34,645 bases of DNA from an uncultured Collinsella sp. (GTDB lineage: Bacteria; Actinomycetota; Coriobacteriia; Coriobacteriales; Coriobacteriaceae): positions 1-34,645 of the forward strand of contig URBS01000007.1 of assembly GCA_900546085.1 (NCBI GenBank). Direction: 5' to 3'. The notes below the pieces were generated by a model, which did not search any database, was not told where the DNA came from, and worked only from the letters and a program-made list of their open reading frames with translations. A program made the position numbers and the translations under genes. Position 1 is the stretch's first letter; each line of letters opens with the position of its first letter. Shown here piece after piece: positions 21,742-30,132 of this stretch.

Positions 21742-22278
21742 CTACTTGCGGACGACCTTGACGATGACATCGCCGGCGGCGACAGCAGAGTCAGCCTCGA
21801 CGGCGAGCTCGACGTCGGCGAACTCGGCGGTGTTGGACACAGCCACGACAACGCAGTCCTTGTAGCCGGCAGCGGCGATCTTGGCGCGGTCGATTTTGAG
21901 CATGGGCTGGCCAGCCTTAACGACGTCGTCGGCCTTGACGAAGCCCTCGAAGCCGTCGCCGTTCATGTTGACGGTATCGACGCCAACGTGCACCAGAACC
22001 TCGATGCCGCTATCGGACTGCAGGCCCACGGCGTGACCCATGGTGACGGTCACCTTGCCGTCGCAGGGAGCGTAGACCAGATCGTCCTCGGGCCACACGG
22101 CGCAGCCCTTGCCCAGAACCTCGCCACCAAAGACGGGATCGGGCACGTCGGCCATCTTGATGACCTTGCCCTTGACGGGCGAGCACAGCACGTCGGCGCC
22201 GGCAGAAGCAGAGATGGAGGCCGGAGCAGCGGCAGCCGCGGGCTCAGCCTTCTTCTTGAACATGTCAAACAGACCCAT
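21742..22278 (-). CDS. PTS glucose-type EIIA protein
   Basis: 178 residues from the ATG with GAGGAG upstream. After an Ala-rich linker (about 12-27) the EIIA-Glc/Crr fold is clear: SPVKGKVIKMADVPDPVFGGEVLGKG, YAPCDGKVTVTMGHAVGL (H82) and VLVHVGVDTVNMNGDGF, where H97 is the phosphorylated histidine. It carries phosphate from HPr to an EIIB of the glucose/beta-glucoside class. It is a free-standing domain, so its EIIBC must be encoded elsewhere. It lies 140 bases after the 6-phospho-beta-glucosidase and also has its own TATAAT promoter in that gap, so it may be made independently of that enzyme, for example as a general EIIA shared by several permeases. Confidence 0.92.
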   Translation of the reverse strand: MGLFDMFKKKAEPAAAAAPASISASAGADVLCSPVKGKVIKMADVPDPVFGGEVLGKGCAVWPEDDLVYAPCDGKVTVTMGHAVGLQSDSGIEVLVHVGVDTVNMNGDGFEGFVKADDVVKAGQPMLKIDRAKIAAAGYKDCVVVAVSNTAEFADVELAVEADSAVAAGDVIVKVVRK

Positions 22279-22327
22279 ACGTTTTCTCCTCTTGATTAAG
22301 CGCAACGTTGTGCGCATGCCTATGGTG

Positions 22328-22356
22328 ATTATAGTGCCAAATGGTTCAAATGCTAA
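22328..22356 (-). promoter_or_regulatory. Promoter of the EIIA gene
   Basis: On the minus strand TTAGCA (22356-22351) and a perfect TATAAT (22333-22328) are separated by 17 bases, about 50 bases upstream of the EIIA start codon and downstream of the glucosidase stop. Confidence 0.65.
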
Positions 22357-22418
22357 GGTGGGGACTCGAATCGCGAGCCCATCCCAACGCTTTTCCCCGG
22401 TGGCACTCATATTGTCGA

Positions 22419-23867
22419 TTAATCCAGGCCCTCGGCACCGTTGGACTTGATGATCTTCTGGTAGGCGTAGAAGCTGTCCTTGCGGCGTCGCTCGTAGGTA
22501 CCGGTGCCGTCGTCGTACTTATCGACGTGGATAAAGCCGTAGCGCTTGCGCATCTCGCCGGTGCCGGCGGAAACCAGGTCGATGGGGCCCCACCAGGTGT
22601 AGGCGATCAGGTCGACGCCGTCGGCAATGGCCTCGCCCATGGCCTTGATGTGGCTCTGCAGATAGGCGATACGGTACGGGTCGTGGATGGAGCCGTCCTC
22701 CTCGACCTCATCGTAAGCGCCCATGCCGTTCTCGACCACCATCAGCGGAATCTCGTAGCGGGCGTAAATCTCGTTGAGGGCGATGCGCAGGCCCAGCGGA
22801 TCGATCTGCCAGCCCCAATCGGTGGACTCCAGGTAGGGGTTCTTGCCGCCAAAGGTCATGTTGCCCTCGGTCATCTCGTGATCCTTGTGGGTGCTCACGG
22901 TGCCGGACATGTAGTAGCTAAAGGTGTAGAAATCGACCTTGCCGTCGGCGATATCCTGCAGGTCGCCGTCCTCCATCACAAGCTCAACGTCGTTCTCGGC
23001 CCAGAAGCGCTTGGCATAGAACGGGTACTTGCCGCGCACCTGCACGTCGGAGCAATACCAGTTCATGGAATTCATCTCCCGCTGCGTGGCGAACACGTCG
23101 GCCGGATCGCACGTGGCGGCATAGGAGAGGATGAAGCAATCCATGTTGCCCATCTTAAACTGCGGGTAGTGCTCGTGGGCGTAGCGCACGACGCGGCCGC
23201 TGGCGACAAACTGGTGATGCAGGGCCTGATAGCGCTGCTGAGCGGTGGTCTTGATGGCGCTTGCCGGGCCCTCGAAACCCTGGATCAGACCGGTCTCCAT
23301 CATGGCGCCCATGTCCATGGTGCCGCAGTTGATCTCGTTGAAGGTGAGCCAGAACTTGACCTTGTCCTGGTAGCGGTCGAAGACGGTCTGGCAGTACTTC
23401 TCAAAGAAGCCGATGAGCTCGCGGCTCGCCCAGCCGTTGTATTTCTCGACCAGGTGATAAGGCATCTCGTAGTGCGACAGGGTCACGAGCGGCTCGATAT
23501 TGTGAGCGCGCAGGCAGTCGAAGACGCGGTCGTAAAAGGCGAGGCCGGCCTCGTTGGGCTCGGCGTCGTCGCCGTTGGGGAAGATGCGGCTCCAAGAGAT
23601 GGACATGCGGAACATGTTGAAGCCCATCTCGGCGAACAGCGCGATGTCCTCCTCGTAGTGATGGTAGAAATCGATGCCGTCATGGTTGGGGTAGAAGCGG
23701 TTAGGGTCGATGTCGATCGTAATCTGGCGCGGCTCCTTGTAGCTGCCACCCAAGAAGTGGTCGTCGACCGACGGACCGCGGCCGTCCACGTTCCAAGCGC
23801 CCTCAAACTGATTGGCGGCCGTGGCGCCGCCCCAATAGAAACCCTCGGGGAACTTGATGTTTGCCAT
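22419..23867 (-). CDS. GH1 6-phospho-beta-glucosidase
   Basis: 482 residues from ATG 23867, which has AAGGAGAT at good spacing; the ATG at 23873 is too close to that site. GH1 signatures: FPEGFYWGGATAANQFEGAW (N-terminal), TFNEIN with acid/base E178, and VVENGMG with nucleophile E379. The C-terminal KRYGFIHVDKYDDGTGTYER segment is typical of the 6-phospho-sugar-specific subgroup. The enzyme acts in the cytoplasm on phosphorylated beta-glucosides (cellobiose, arbutin or salicin type) that come in through a PTS. The gene precedes a PTS EIIA in the same direction and is followed upstream by an AraC-type regulator on the same strand. Confidence 0.95.
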   Translation of the reverse strand: MANIKFPEGFYWGGATAANQFEGAWNVDGRGPSVDDHFLGGSYKEPRQITIDIDPNRFYPNHDGIDFYHHYEEDIALFAEMGFNMFRMSISWSRIFPNGDDAEPNEAGLAFYDRVFDCLRAHNIEPLVTLSHYEMPYHLVEKYNGWASRELIGFFEKYCQTVFDRYQDKVKFWLTFNEINCGTMDMGAMMETGLIQGFEGPASAIKTTAQQRYQALHHQFVASGRVVRYAHEHYPQFKMGNMDCFILSYAATCDPADVFATQREMNSMNWYCSDVQVRGKYPFYAKRFWAENDVELVMEDGDLQDIADGKVDFYTFSYYMSGTVSTHKDHEMTEGNMTFGGKNPYLESTDWGWQIDPLGLRIALNEIYARYEIPLMVVENGMGAYDEVEEDGSIHDPYRIAYLQSHIKAMGEAIADGVDLIAYTWWGPIDLVSAGTGEMRKRYGFIHVDKYDDGTGTYERRRKDSFYAYQKIIKSNGAEGLD

Positions 23868-24034
23868 GAGCATCTCCTTTGCATTGCGGGTCGATAGGCC
23901 GAGTATCGCCCACGCACGCGACAGGCAGGGGCAGGGGTGCCAAACCCGACACTTCTTTTCGCAGACGCGCGCTGCAACAGCGCTGCAGCTGAAACTTTTT
24001 GACACCGAAGGAGCGAAGACGATCCGCCCCGCGC

Positions 24035-25027
24035 TTACCGGCGGTATGCCGCGGGGGTGCAGCCATACTTGTCGTGAAACTTACGGTAGAAGAAGCTCAT
24101 GTTTTCATAGCCCACCGCATGCGCAGCCGCCCCGGCCGTGGCGCCGCCGCGCAGAAGCTCGGCCGCATGTACCAGGCGTCGCTCCTGCACAAGCTGCCTA
24201 AAGGTCTTGCCCACATGCCGCTTAAGGAGCGCCGTCGCATAATTAGGGCTCAAGCCAAACTCCGCCGCCATCCCCTCGAGGGAGCACGCGGCGAATTCGC
24301 GATCGATATAGCCGAGCATTCCCGTCACCAGGGCAGTGGGCCCCGCCGCGCCGTCCGCCGCGCCGCGCACCAGCTCGCGCTCGTAGCAATCCATGAGCTC
24401 GGCCAAAAACAGCTGAAACAGACGCAAGACGATCTCGGGACCGTTGGGGCTCGGGTCGTACAGCTCGCAGAGCATCTCCTGCATGTAGCGCCGAATCCGA
24501 CGGCTCTCGCCGCAATGAAAACGGACATGGCCCCGATGGTCCGTCTCGCTGTTGAGCGCGTTGAACAAAAACCGCGAGACCGCGCTCTCGCGCGAGAGGC
24601 TCGACTCGAGACTCCGGAGCAAAAAAGAGCGTGAAACGGTCATGCTCAGCATGATGTCGTCCTCGCCGAGCGCCGCCACGGCATGAGGGCAAAGGGCGTC
24701 GAGCAAAAGCACCTCGTTGCGGCGCAACTCGAGCCTCTCCCCCGCCACCGTCTGCGGGCAGCGCCCGCGATACACATAGCTCATCTCCACGTAATCATGC
24801 ACGTGCTCGGGAACTGCATTAAAGCGCGAGTTTTTCCTTATCGTCAGGCCACGCGGCATGCCGGGCTGGGCATAGGCAAACCCTGGCTGCCCAATCTTGC
24901 GCACTGGGCATCCGTCGATTTCGACATGCTCGGTCATAATCGACCAATCAAATGCCATGCCGTCTTTATAAGTGATCTCACTGGCGCTCAGTTCGCTGAG
25001 CCTACGCTCGAGCTCGTCGATCTCCAT
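24035..25027 (-). CDS. AraC-family regulator with cupin-like N-terminus
   Basis: 330 residues. The N-terminal sensor half contains VPEHVHDYVEMSYVYRGRCP and RRNEVLLLDALCPHAV, the cupin-like sugar-binding fold of AraC relatives. The C-terminal double helix-turn-helix (about 230-330) reads CSLEGMAAEFGLSPNYATAL and GYENMSFFYRKFHDKYGCTP, a textbook AraC signature. It is divergent from the large glycoside hydrolase gene across 114 bp, so it most likely activates that gene in response to a sugar. It may also affect the GH1/EIIA genes that follow on its own strand. The start is as given; no strong ribosome site is seen, only GGCAAGCC. Confidence 0.92.
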   Translation of the reverse strand: MEIDELERRLSELSASEITYKDGMAFDWSIMTEHVEIDGCPVRKIGQPGFAYAQPGMPRGLTIRKNSRFNAVPEHVHDYVEMSYVYRGRCPQTVAGERLELRRNEVLLLDALCPHAVAALGEDDIMLSMTVSRSFLLRSLESSLSRESAVSRFLFNALNSETDHRGHVRFHCGESRRIRRYMQEMLCELYDPSPNGPEIVLRLFQLFLAELMDCYERELVRGAADGAAGPTALVTGMLGYIDREFAACSLEGMAAEFGLSPNYATALLKRHVGKTFRQLVQERRLVHAAELLRGGATAGAAAHAVGYENMSFFYRKFHDKYGCTPAAYRR

Positions 25028-25141
25028 GGCTTGCCAATCGTTGATTTGGTCATAGTTCGTCGTGATTCAGATATTAGCAGAACGCGCCGACGCGTCCATA
25101 ATCTGTGCTATGCAGCAGATCGATCGGGCCAAGGAGAATCC

Positions 25142-27733
25142 ATGACCGCGTACTATCAGCAGGTGCTCGAGGGCACATACGACAACCACGTGCTTCCGTT
25201 TTTGTGGATGAAGGGCGAGAGCCATAAGACCATTGCCGAGTATCTGGAAAAGATCGCCGGCGCCGACATCCACGAGGTCTGCCTCGAAAGCCGCCCACAC
25301 CCCGATTTTTGCGGCGAGGGCTGGTGGCGCGACTTGCGCTTTGTCATTGACGAGTGCAAGCAGCTGGGCCTTAAGCTCTGGATCTTGGACGACGCGCACT
25401 TCCCCACGGGCTTTGCCAACGGCGCCGTCAAGGAGGCCGTGCCCGAGCTCCGCAAGATCGTGCTCACGCACCGCACGTTCGACATCGTGGGTCCCACGTC
25501 CGCCGCGAGCATCGCGCTCGCCAACATGCTCGACAAAACAGAGCGCTTCTACGGCGTGACATTTATGCAGGACGGCAGCCCCGTCGACGTCGCTTACCGA
25601 GTAATCGACGATGCAGACGGCAACCCCAGCCGCCTGGTCTTCGATGCACCTGCGGGCCTCACGCAGGCATGCGTGATGTTCACGAGCGGCAAGACCTCCT
25701 ACAACGAGGACTACATCAATATGGTCGACCGCGCCTCGGTGGCGCAGCTCGTCGATGCTGTCTACGAGCCGCATTTTGAGCATCTGGGCGATGAGTTTGG
25801 CAAGACGATCCTGGGCTTTTTCTCCGATGAGCCCGGATTTGCCAACGAGAAGGGCACCACGGGCCCCGATGGCATCTCGGACACGCTCATCGGCAAGGCC
25901 ACCGCGCCCCTACCCTGGTCGGCCGAGCTTGAGCGTCGCCTACGCGCGGCACTGGGCGAGCGCTACCTGGCCGAGCTCCCGCACCTGTGGGACCGCGAGC
26001 CGGCCGGCGCGCACGTACGCCACGTCTATATGGACATCGCGAGCACCCTCTATAAGGAGTGCTTCTGCGACCAGCTCGGAGACTGGTGCCACGCGCGCGG
26101 CGTGCAGTACATCGGCCACGTTATCGAGGACAAGGACTGCCACGCGCGCCTGGGCGTGGGCGCCGGGCACTACTTCCGCGCCGTGGGCGGTCAGGACATG
26201 GCGGGCGTCGACATCGTGATCAACCAGCTGGTACCCGGCATGGACCGCGGCCTTCACAGCTACGGACGCGGCGTGTGGGACCTCGAGTTCTATAACTACG
26301 TGCTGCCCAAGCTGGGCTCCTCGGCAGCACACCTCGATCCCAAAAAGCAGGGGCGCTGCATAGCCGAGGTCTTTGGCGCATTTGGATGGCACGAAGGCCT
26401 ACGCGAGATGAAGTGGATCGCCGATCATTTTTTGGTGCGCGGCGTCAATTGGTTTGTGCCGCATGCCTTTAGCATGGCCGCCTTCCCCGACTGGGACTGC
26501 CCGCCGCATTTCTATGCGCATGGCCAAAACCCCCAGTTTGCACACTTTGGGCAGCTCATGAGCTACATGAACCGTACGGCGAGCCTGCTGAGCGGCGGGC
26601 GCGCAACGACCCCGGTGGCGCTTCTCTACCATGCGGACGCCGAGTGGGCAGGCGAGGCGAACTTTATGCAGCATGCCGCCTCCGAGCTTATGCGCGCGCA
26701 GGTCGACTTTGACATCGTGCCGGCAGAGGCATTTGAGGACGCAGGGCGCTATGCCGTTGAAATTACCGCAGACGGTAGCGGCTTTAGCGTGAACGGCCAG
26801 GCATACCGCTGCCTGGTGATGCCCGGAGCCGAGTTTGTCGGCGGAGCCGTGCTCGACTTTGCCGCGCGCGCCGCAGCCGCAGGTGTTGCCGTGTACGCGC
26901 TGGATGAGTTGCCGAGCAAGCGCTACGACGGTGACACTGCAGGCCGCGAGGGCTTTGCCTCCCTGGATGCAGCCGCGGTCGCCGACATCAAGCTCCTGGC
27001 GACCTCCGAGCTCGCAGACGCACTTGCCGGCGCCGGCATGCAGACCGTGGTTTGTGCCGAGACCCAGCCCCGGCTGCGCGCACTGCGCTACGAGCGGACG
27101 GGCGAGAGCTATCTGATGCTCGTCAACGAACATCCCAAGCAGGGTATCTCCACTCAGATTGCGCTTGCCGACGGCACACCCGTTGCAGGCGCGCGCCTCG
27201 ACCTGCTCAACGGCACCGAGCCCGCCGCCTTTGACGGCATGCTCGAGCTGGCTCCCTACGAGAGCTGCATCGTGGTCCTTGGGGCTACAGGTTCCGTTGC
27301 TGTGGCAACCGCCGAAGACGAAGCCACATGCGTCGACGGGCCCTGGGCGGTTGCCTTCTCTGCCCCTGGCACCGATGCCTTTGGCGAGTCTGTTGAGCTT
27401 GCAGACCTGCACGACCTTTCCTCGGCCGAGTTCCCCGGCAAGGCCGGCACATTCCGCTACCGGGCCTCCTTTGTCCTGGGCGAAGCGGCCACCCGCACCG
27501 TCATCGACCTTGGCGAGGTCTTTGAGACCGCAACCGTCACCCTCGACGGCAAATCCCTCGGCACCCGCATCTGTCCGCCTTACCGCTTTGAGGCCGCCGC
27601 ACTTTTAGCCGGCGAGCACGCGCTTACGATCGATATCATCAACACCCTCGACCACGCCGTCCCCGACATGTTCGGCATGACCGAGCCCTCCGATCCCAGC
27701 GGCCTCTTGGGGCCCGTACGCGTGCTCGGGTAA
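25142..27733 (+). CDS. Large glycoside hydrolase (GH106-like), probably cytoplasmic
   Basis: 863 residues from the ATG with AAGGAG upstream; the long upstream extension of the frame runs through the AraC gene and is not real. There is no signal peptide. The N-terminal TIM-barrel-like part has WWRDLRFVIDECKQLGLKLWILDDAHFPTG and FFSDEPGF, a pattern of GH106 alpha-L-rhamnosidases and related unclassified gut enzymes, with acidic residues suited to catalysis. Middle parts are Rossmann-like (about 490-600, ATTPVALLYHADAEWAGEA). The C-terminus is a jelly-roll carbohydrate-binding-type domain (RTVIDLGEVFETATVTLDGK ... LTIDIINTLDH) found in GH2 and GH106 enzymes. The exact family and substrate cannot be settled from sequence reading alone. 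Lacking a secretion signal, it should act on imported oligosaccharides. AraC is the likely regulator. Confidence 0.82.
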   Translation: MTAYYQQVLEGTYDNHVLPFLWMKGESHKTIAEYLEKIAGADIHEVCLESRPHPDFCGEGWWRDLRFVIDECKQLGLKLWILDDAHFPTGFANGAVKEAVPELRKIVLTHRTFDIVGPTSAASIALANMLDKTERFYGVTFMQDGSPVDVAYRVIDDADGNPSRLVFDAPAGLTQACVMFTSGKTSYNEDYINMVDRASVAQLVDAVYEPHFEHLGDEFGKTILGFFSDEPGFANEKGTTGPDGISDTLIGKATAPLPWSAELERRLRAALGERYLAELPHLWDREPAGAHVRHVYMDIASTLYKECFCDQLGDWCHARGVQYIGHVIEDKDCHARLGVGAGHYFRAVGGQDMAGVDIVINQLVPGMDRGLHSYGRGVWDLEFYNYVLPKLGSSAAHLDPKKQGRCIAEVFGAFGWHEGLREMKWIADHFLVRGVNWFVPHAFSMAAFPDWDCPPHFYAHGQNPQFAHFGQLMSYMNRTASLLSGGRATTPVALLYHADAEWAGEANFMQHAASELMRAQVDFDIVPAEAFEDAGRYAVEITADGSGFSVNGQAYRCLVMPGAEFVGGAVLDFAARAAAAGVAVYALDELPSKRYDGDTAGREGFASLDAAAVADIKLLATSELADALAGAGMQTVVCAETQPRLRALRYERTGESYLMLVNEHPKQGISTQIALADGTPVAGARLDLLNGTEPAAFDGMLELAPYESCIVVLGATGSVAVATAEDEATCVDGPWAVAFSAPGTDAFGESVELADLHDLSSAEFPGKAGTFRYRASFVLGEAATRTVIDLGEVFETATVTLDGKSLGTRICPPYRFEAAALLAGEHALTIDIINTLDHAVPDMFGMTEPSDPSGLLGPVRVLG

Positions 27734-27754
27734 CGCCCCGGGCGCAAACGGCCC

Positions 27755-27822
27755 AACAAGGACAGCGCCCTATGTTGAGCCCGCGCAGCGTCGAGCGGTC
27801 CGTCGTTCATAGACCGGCGGAC
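27755..27822. repeat. Reduced copy of the hairpin element (copy 3)
   Basis: AAGGACAGCG, a short CAACA...TGTTG pair, the intact right box CCCGCGCAGCGTCGAGC (27780-27796) and a downstream GGTCCG...CGGACC hairpin match the right half of copies 1 and 2, again with a different stem sequence. The left box is mostly gone. It sits between the glycoside hydrolase and the RpiR gene. Confidence 0.6.
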
Positions 27823-27898
27823 CAAAACTCCCAGCCAAGCCGAACGTTTTATTTATCGCTATGATTGGTTTATCGCGACGCAAACGCATAGGAGCCAT

Positions 27899-28753
27899 AT
27901 GGATATCAGGCGAAAGATCACGCAGGGCAAAAGCCTCACCCCCACCGAGCAACAACTTGGGCAAACGGCCCTTGCCATGGGCGAAGACGTCCGCGGACTC
28001 TCCATTAAGGAATTTGCCGCGCGCGCCAACGTTTCGGTCGCGAGCGTGCACCGTTTTTGCAAAAAGCTCGGCCTCGAGGGCTTCAAAGACCTCAAGGTCG
28101 AGCTCATCCGTCTGGCAACCGAAGCAGGCAACCGGCGCGACGTGGACATTAATTTTCCCTTCGATGCCACCTCCACCCCCGCGCAGGTGATGGAGCGCAT
28201 GGAGGGGCTCTACCAGACCACCTTGGCCGAAACGCAGGAGCTGCTCGACCCCGCACAGCTCGACCAGGCCGCCAAGCTCGTCATGCGCGCCGGCGCCGTG
28301 GACATCTACACGGGCTCGCATAACCTGTATCCAGCGGGAATGTTCCGCGATCGCTTGCTTTCCGCCGGCAAAAGCGCGACGTGCCACGACAGTGTCGAGG
28401 CGCAGGTGCGTACGGCGCTCGCCTCGGGCCCCGACCATGTGGCAATCGTCATCTCCTACAGCGGCCTTGCCCCCAACCTCAGGGAGATCTTGCCAATCCT
28501 CAGCAGTCGACATGTCCCGGTCATCGTCATCGGCACACCGTACTGCGCCCGCATTCACCCCGGCTTTGCCGCCTATCTCACGGTGAGCGATCACGAGAGC
28601 ATGACGCATCGCATCACGCAGTTCGCCAGCCACATCGCCGTGCAATACGTGCTCGATTCGCTCTATAGCAGCTACTTTGCCAAAGATTACGCCCGCTGCT
28701 CCGAGTTCTTAGAGCGCTCGTTCCCGTACACCCGCCTGCCCGGGCTCAAGTAG
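27899..28753 (+). CDS. MurR/RpiR-family transcriptional regulator
   Basis: 284 residues. An N-terminal HTH_6 domain (1-77) with LSIKEFAARANVSVASVHRFCKKLGLEGFKDLKVEL is followed by a SIS phosphosugar-binding domain (about 110-260: VDIYTGSHNLYPAGMFRDRL, VAIVISYSGLAPNLREIL, VPVIVIGTP). Such proteins bind sugar phosphates and control sugar catabolism genes. TAGGAG precedes the ATG. It is the next gene after the glycoside hydrolase, separated by 165 bp with a repeat and probably its own promoter (AT-rich 27840-27880). It is likely a regulator of nearby glycoside or amino-sugar use; the target is not shown. Confidence 0.93.
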   Translation: MDIRRKITQGKSLTPTEQQLGQTALAMGEDVRGLSIKEFAARANVSVASVHRFCKKLGLEGFKDLKVELIRLATEAGNRRDVDINFPFDATSTPAQVMERMEGLYQTTLAETQELLDPAQLDQAAKLVMRAGAVDIYTGSHNLYPAGMFRDRLLSAGKSATCHDSVEAQVRTALASGPDHVAIVISYSGLAPNLREILPILSSRHVPVIVIGTPYCARIHPGFAAYLTVSDHESMTHRITQFASHIAVQYVLDSLYSSYFAKDYARCSEFLERSFPYTRLPGLK

Positions 28754-28786
28754 CGACGAGCGAGGATTTTTGGACACTAACCTAAC

Positions 28787-28850
28787 GAGCGTGGATAATC
28801 TCCCACTTTGAGCCTGCATGCGGCCCAAAAACAGGAGATTATCCACGCTC
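28787..28850. repeat. Perfect 17-bp inverted repeat
   Basis: GAGCGTGGATAATCTCC (28787-28803) and its exact complement at 28834-28850 enclose a 30-base loop. It is the first of three stacked hairpins in the 344-bp spacer between rpiR and pyrE, and there is no gene in that spacer. Confidence 0.8.
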
Positions 28851-28865
28851 ATTTCAGACTGATCA

Positions 28866-28909
28866 TTGGGGACGTTCTTAAACGACTAGTCAAACAGGAA
28901 CGTCCCCAA
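28866..28909. repeat. 12-bp inverted repeat TTGGGGACGTTC
   Basis: TTGGGGACGTTC (28866-28877) and GAACGTCCCCAA (28898-28909) are exact complements. The same GTCCCCAA-TGCC motif is repeated at about 20715-20757, just before copy 1 of the covarying element, so it belongs to the same composite arrangement. Confidence 0.75.
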
Positions 28910-28933
28910 GTGCCGCATTTGGAGCAAGATGAC

Positions 28934-29097
28934 GCCGCAGGCAGAGGACGGGCAGCGAGCGGGTCGCATTTGAGACAAGGTGACGTGAAACGAAAGGGCG
29001 CTGACCTTCTGGTCGCGCCCTTGAAGTTGAACGTCAGATTGTCCAAATGCGGCCCGCGCAGCGTCGAGCAGTTACGGCGTTTGGTAAAACGCCGTAA
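28934..29097. repeat. Covarying hairpin element, copy 2
   Basis: It has the same order as copy 1: left box GCCGCAGGCAGAGGACGG, CAGCGAGCGGG, an arm starting TCGCATTTGAGACAA, loop GACCTTCTGGTC (29003-29014), a complementary arm ending TTGTCCAAATGCGG, right box CCCGCGCAGCGTCGAGC, and a perfect GTTACGGCGTTT/AAACGCCGTAAC hairpin that touches the pyrE stop codon. Arm sequences differ from copy 1, but pairing is kept along about 38 bases. It lies between convergent rpiR and pyrE. Confidence 0.8.
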
Positions 29098-29778
29098 CTA
29101 ACGTGCTCCATACTGCTCGTAGTAGGCGTCGATGGCGGCCTTGAGCTCGTCATCGATGACGACCTTGCCGTCGATCTCGTGGTTGTAGAGGGTCTCGACG
29201 ACCTCGGCCATGGAGACGATGCTCGCGACGGGGAAACCGTACTTGGCCTCGATCTCCTTCTGCGCGGTGGTCACGCCCCCCTTACCGACCTCCATGCGGT
29301 TGAGAGACACGATGAGGCCCTTGATCTCGACATCGGCAGCAGCCTTGACCTTGGGATAGGTCTCGTCGATGGACTTACCGCTGGTGGTGACGTCCTCGAC
29401 CATGACCACGCGGTCGCCGTCCTGGGGCTCGTAGCCCAGCAGGTTGCCCTTGTCGGCGCCGTGGTCCTTGGCCTCCTTGCGATCGCAGCAGTACTTGACC
29501 TCCTTGCCGTACAGCTCGTGGTAGGCAATTGCGGTCACGACGGCCAGCGGAATACCCTTGTAGGCCGGTCCAAACAGCACGTCAAAGTCGTCGCCAAAGT
29601 TATCGTGGATGGCCTGGGCGTAATACTCGCCCAGCTTCTTGAGCTGATAGCCCGTAACGTAGGCGCCGGCGTTCATAAAGAACGGGGACTGACGGCCGCT
29701 CTTGAGCGTAAAGCTGCCGAATTTAAGAACGTCGGACTCAACCATGAACTTGATGAACTCTTGCTTGTAAGCCTCCAT
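29098..29778 (-). CDS. pyrE: Orotate phosphoribosyltransferase PyrE
   Basis: 226 residues from ATG 29778, with GAGAGGAG upstream. The PRPP-binding motif VVMVEDVTTSGKSI (about 122-135) is typical. FTLKSGRQSPFFMNAG (near 22-37), LFGPAYKGIPLAV and YCCDRKEAKDHG complete the type I phosphoribosyltransferase pattern of PyrE. It converts orotate and PRPP to OMP in pyrimidine synthesis. It stands alone here, with no other pyr genes, between the hairpin-rich spacer and the leader of the magnesium transporter. No PyrR-type attenuator is evident in its 5' region. Confidence 0.95.
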   Translation of the reverse strand: MEAYKQEFIKFMVESDVLKFGSFTLKSGRQSPFFMNAGAYVTGYQLKKLGEYYAQAIHDNFGDDFDVLFGPAYKGIPLAVVTAIAYHELYGKEVKYCCDRKEAKDHGADKGNLLGYEPQDGDRVVMVEDVTTSGKSIDETYPKVKAAADVEIKGLIVSLNRMEVGKGGVTTAQKEIEAKYGFPVASIVSMAEVVETLYNHEIDGKVVIDDELKAAIDAYYEQYGAR

Positions 29779-29907
29779 GCGGGCTCCTCTCGTAATCGCG
29801 TACGTGCCTTCCAGTTTAGCGCAGGCAGGGCGCGTTGCGGGCGCGCTTTGGGGCCTCGGCATTCTGTAAAGGCTTTGTCAGGGGCAATGGTTTTCCAAAC
29901 ATTGGGG

Positions 29908-29936
29908 TTGACACGGCAAACCCCCTCATCAAGAAT
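29908..29936 (+). promoter_or_regulatory. Promoter ahead of the mgtA leader
   Basis: TTGACA (29908-29913), a 17-base spacer and AAGAAT (29931-29936) on the plus strand. It would give a 5' leader of about 270 bases before the transporter gene, long enough for regulation. Confidence 0.55.
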
Positions 29937-30002
29937 ACGGGCGGATTGTAACGGGTACGAGATACCCAAAGCGCGCCGCGCCCGGCCTTAAGGAGGTGTG
30001 CC

Positions 30003-30074
30003 ATGGAAGGCAGTCATAGTCGAAAAACCTGCATGTCGCCCTCGGCACGCCGCAAGGACTCCCCACACGCATAA
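30003..30074 (+). CDS. Possible 23-residue leader peptide upstream of mgtA
   Basis: The ATG at 30003 has an excellent AAGGAGGTG site at good spacing. The frame encodes 23 residues (starting MEGSHSRKTC, with two Ser-Pro pairs, an ARRK run and a PHA end) and stops at TAA 30072. It lies in the leader of the MgtA-type transporter, 141 bases before that gene. In Salmonella the mgtA and mgtCBR leaders contain short peptides whose translation senses magnesium or proline. The position and ribosome site support a similar role here, but the sequence is unrelated and no clear terminator switch is visible. It may also be a chance frame. Confidence 0.45.
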   Translation: MEGSHSRKTCMSPSARRKDSPHA

Positions 30075-30095
30075 ACGCCACTATCCGATCGTCAA

Positions 30096-30132
30096 AACCA
30101 CCACAAAGGTGCCTGTCCCCTTTGTGGTGGTT
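30096..30132. repeat. Perfect 14-bp hairpin with TGCCTGTCC loop
   Basis: AACCACCACAAAGG (30096-30109) and CCTTTGTGGTGGTT (30119-30132) are exact complements. The GGTGCCTGTCCCC core resembles the widespread GTGCCTGTCCCC-type REP motifs often linked to RAYT transposases. It lies in the mgtA leader between the putative leader peptide and the gene, so it could also affect expression. A T6 run at about 30155-30160 is too far away for a classic terminator. Confidence 0.7.

Noticed and set aside
22341..23897. A 518-codon open frame on the plus strand opposite the GH1 gene
   Set aside because: It mirrors the GH1 gene, has repetitive Val/Leu/Ala/His composition typical of antisense frames in GC-rich DNA, and shows no domain motif. 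The minus-strand gene has clear catalytic motifs.
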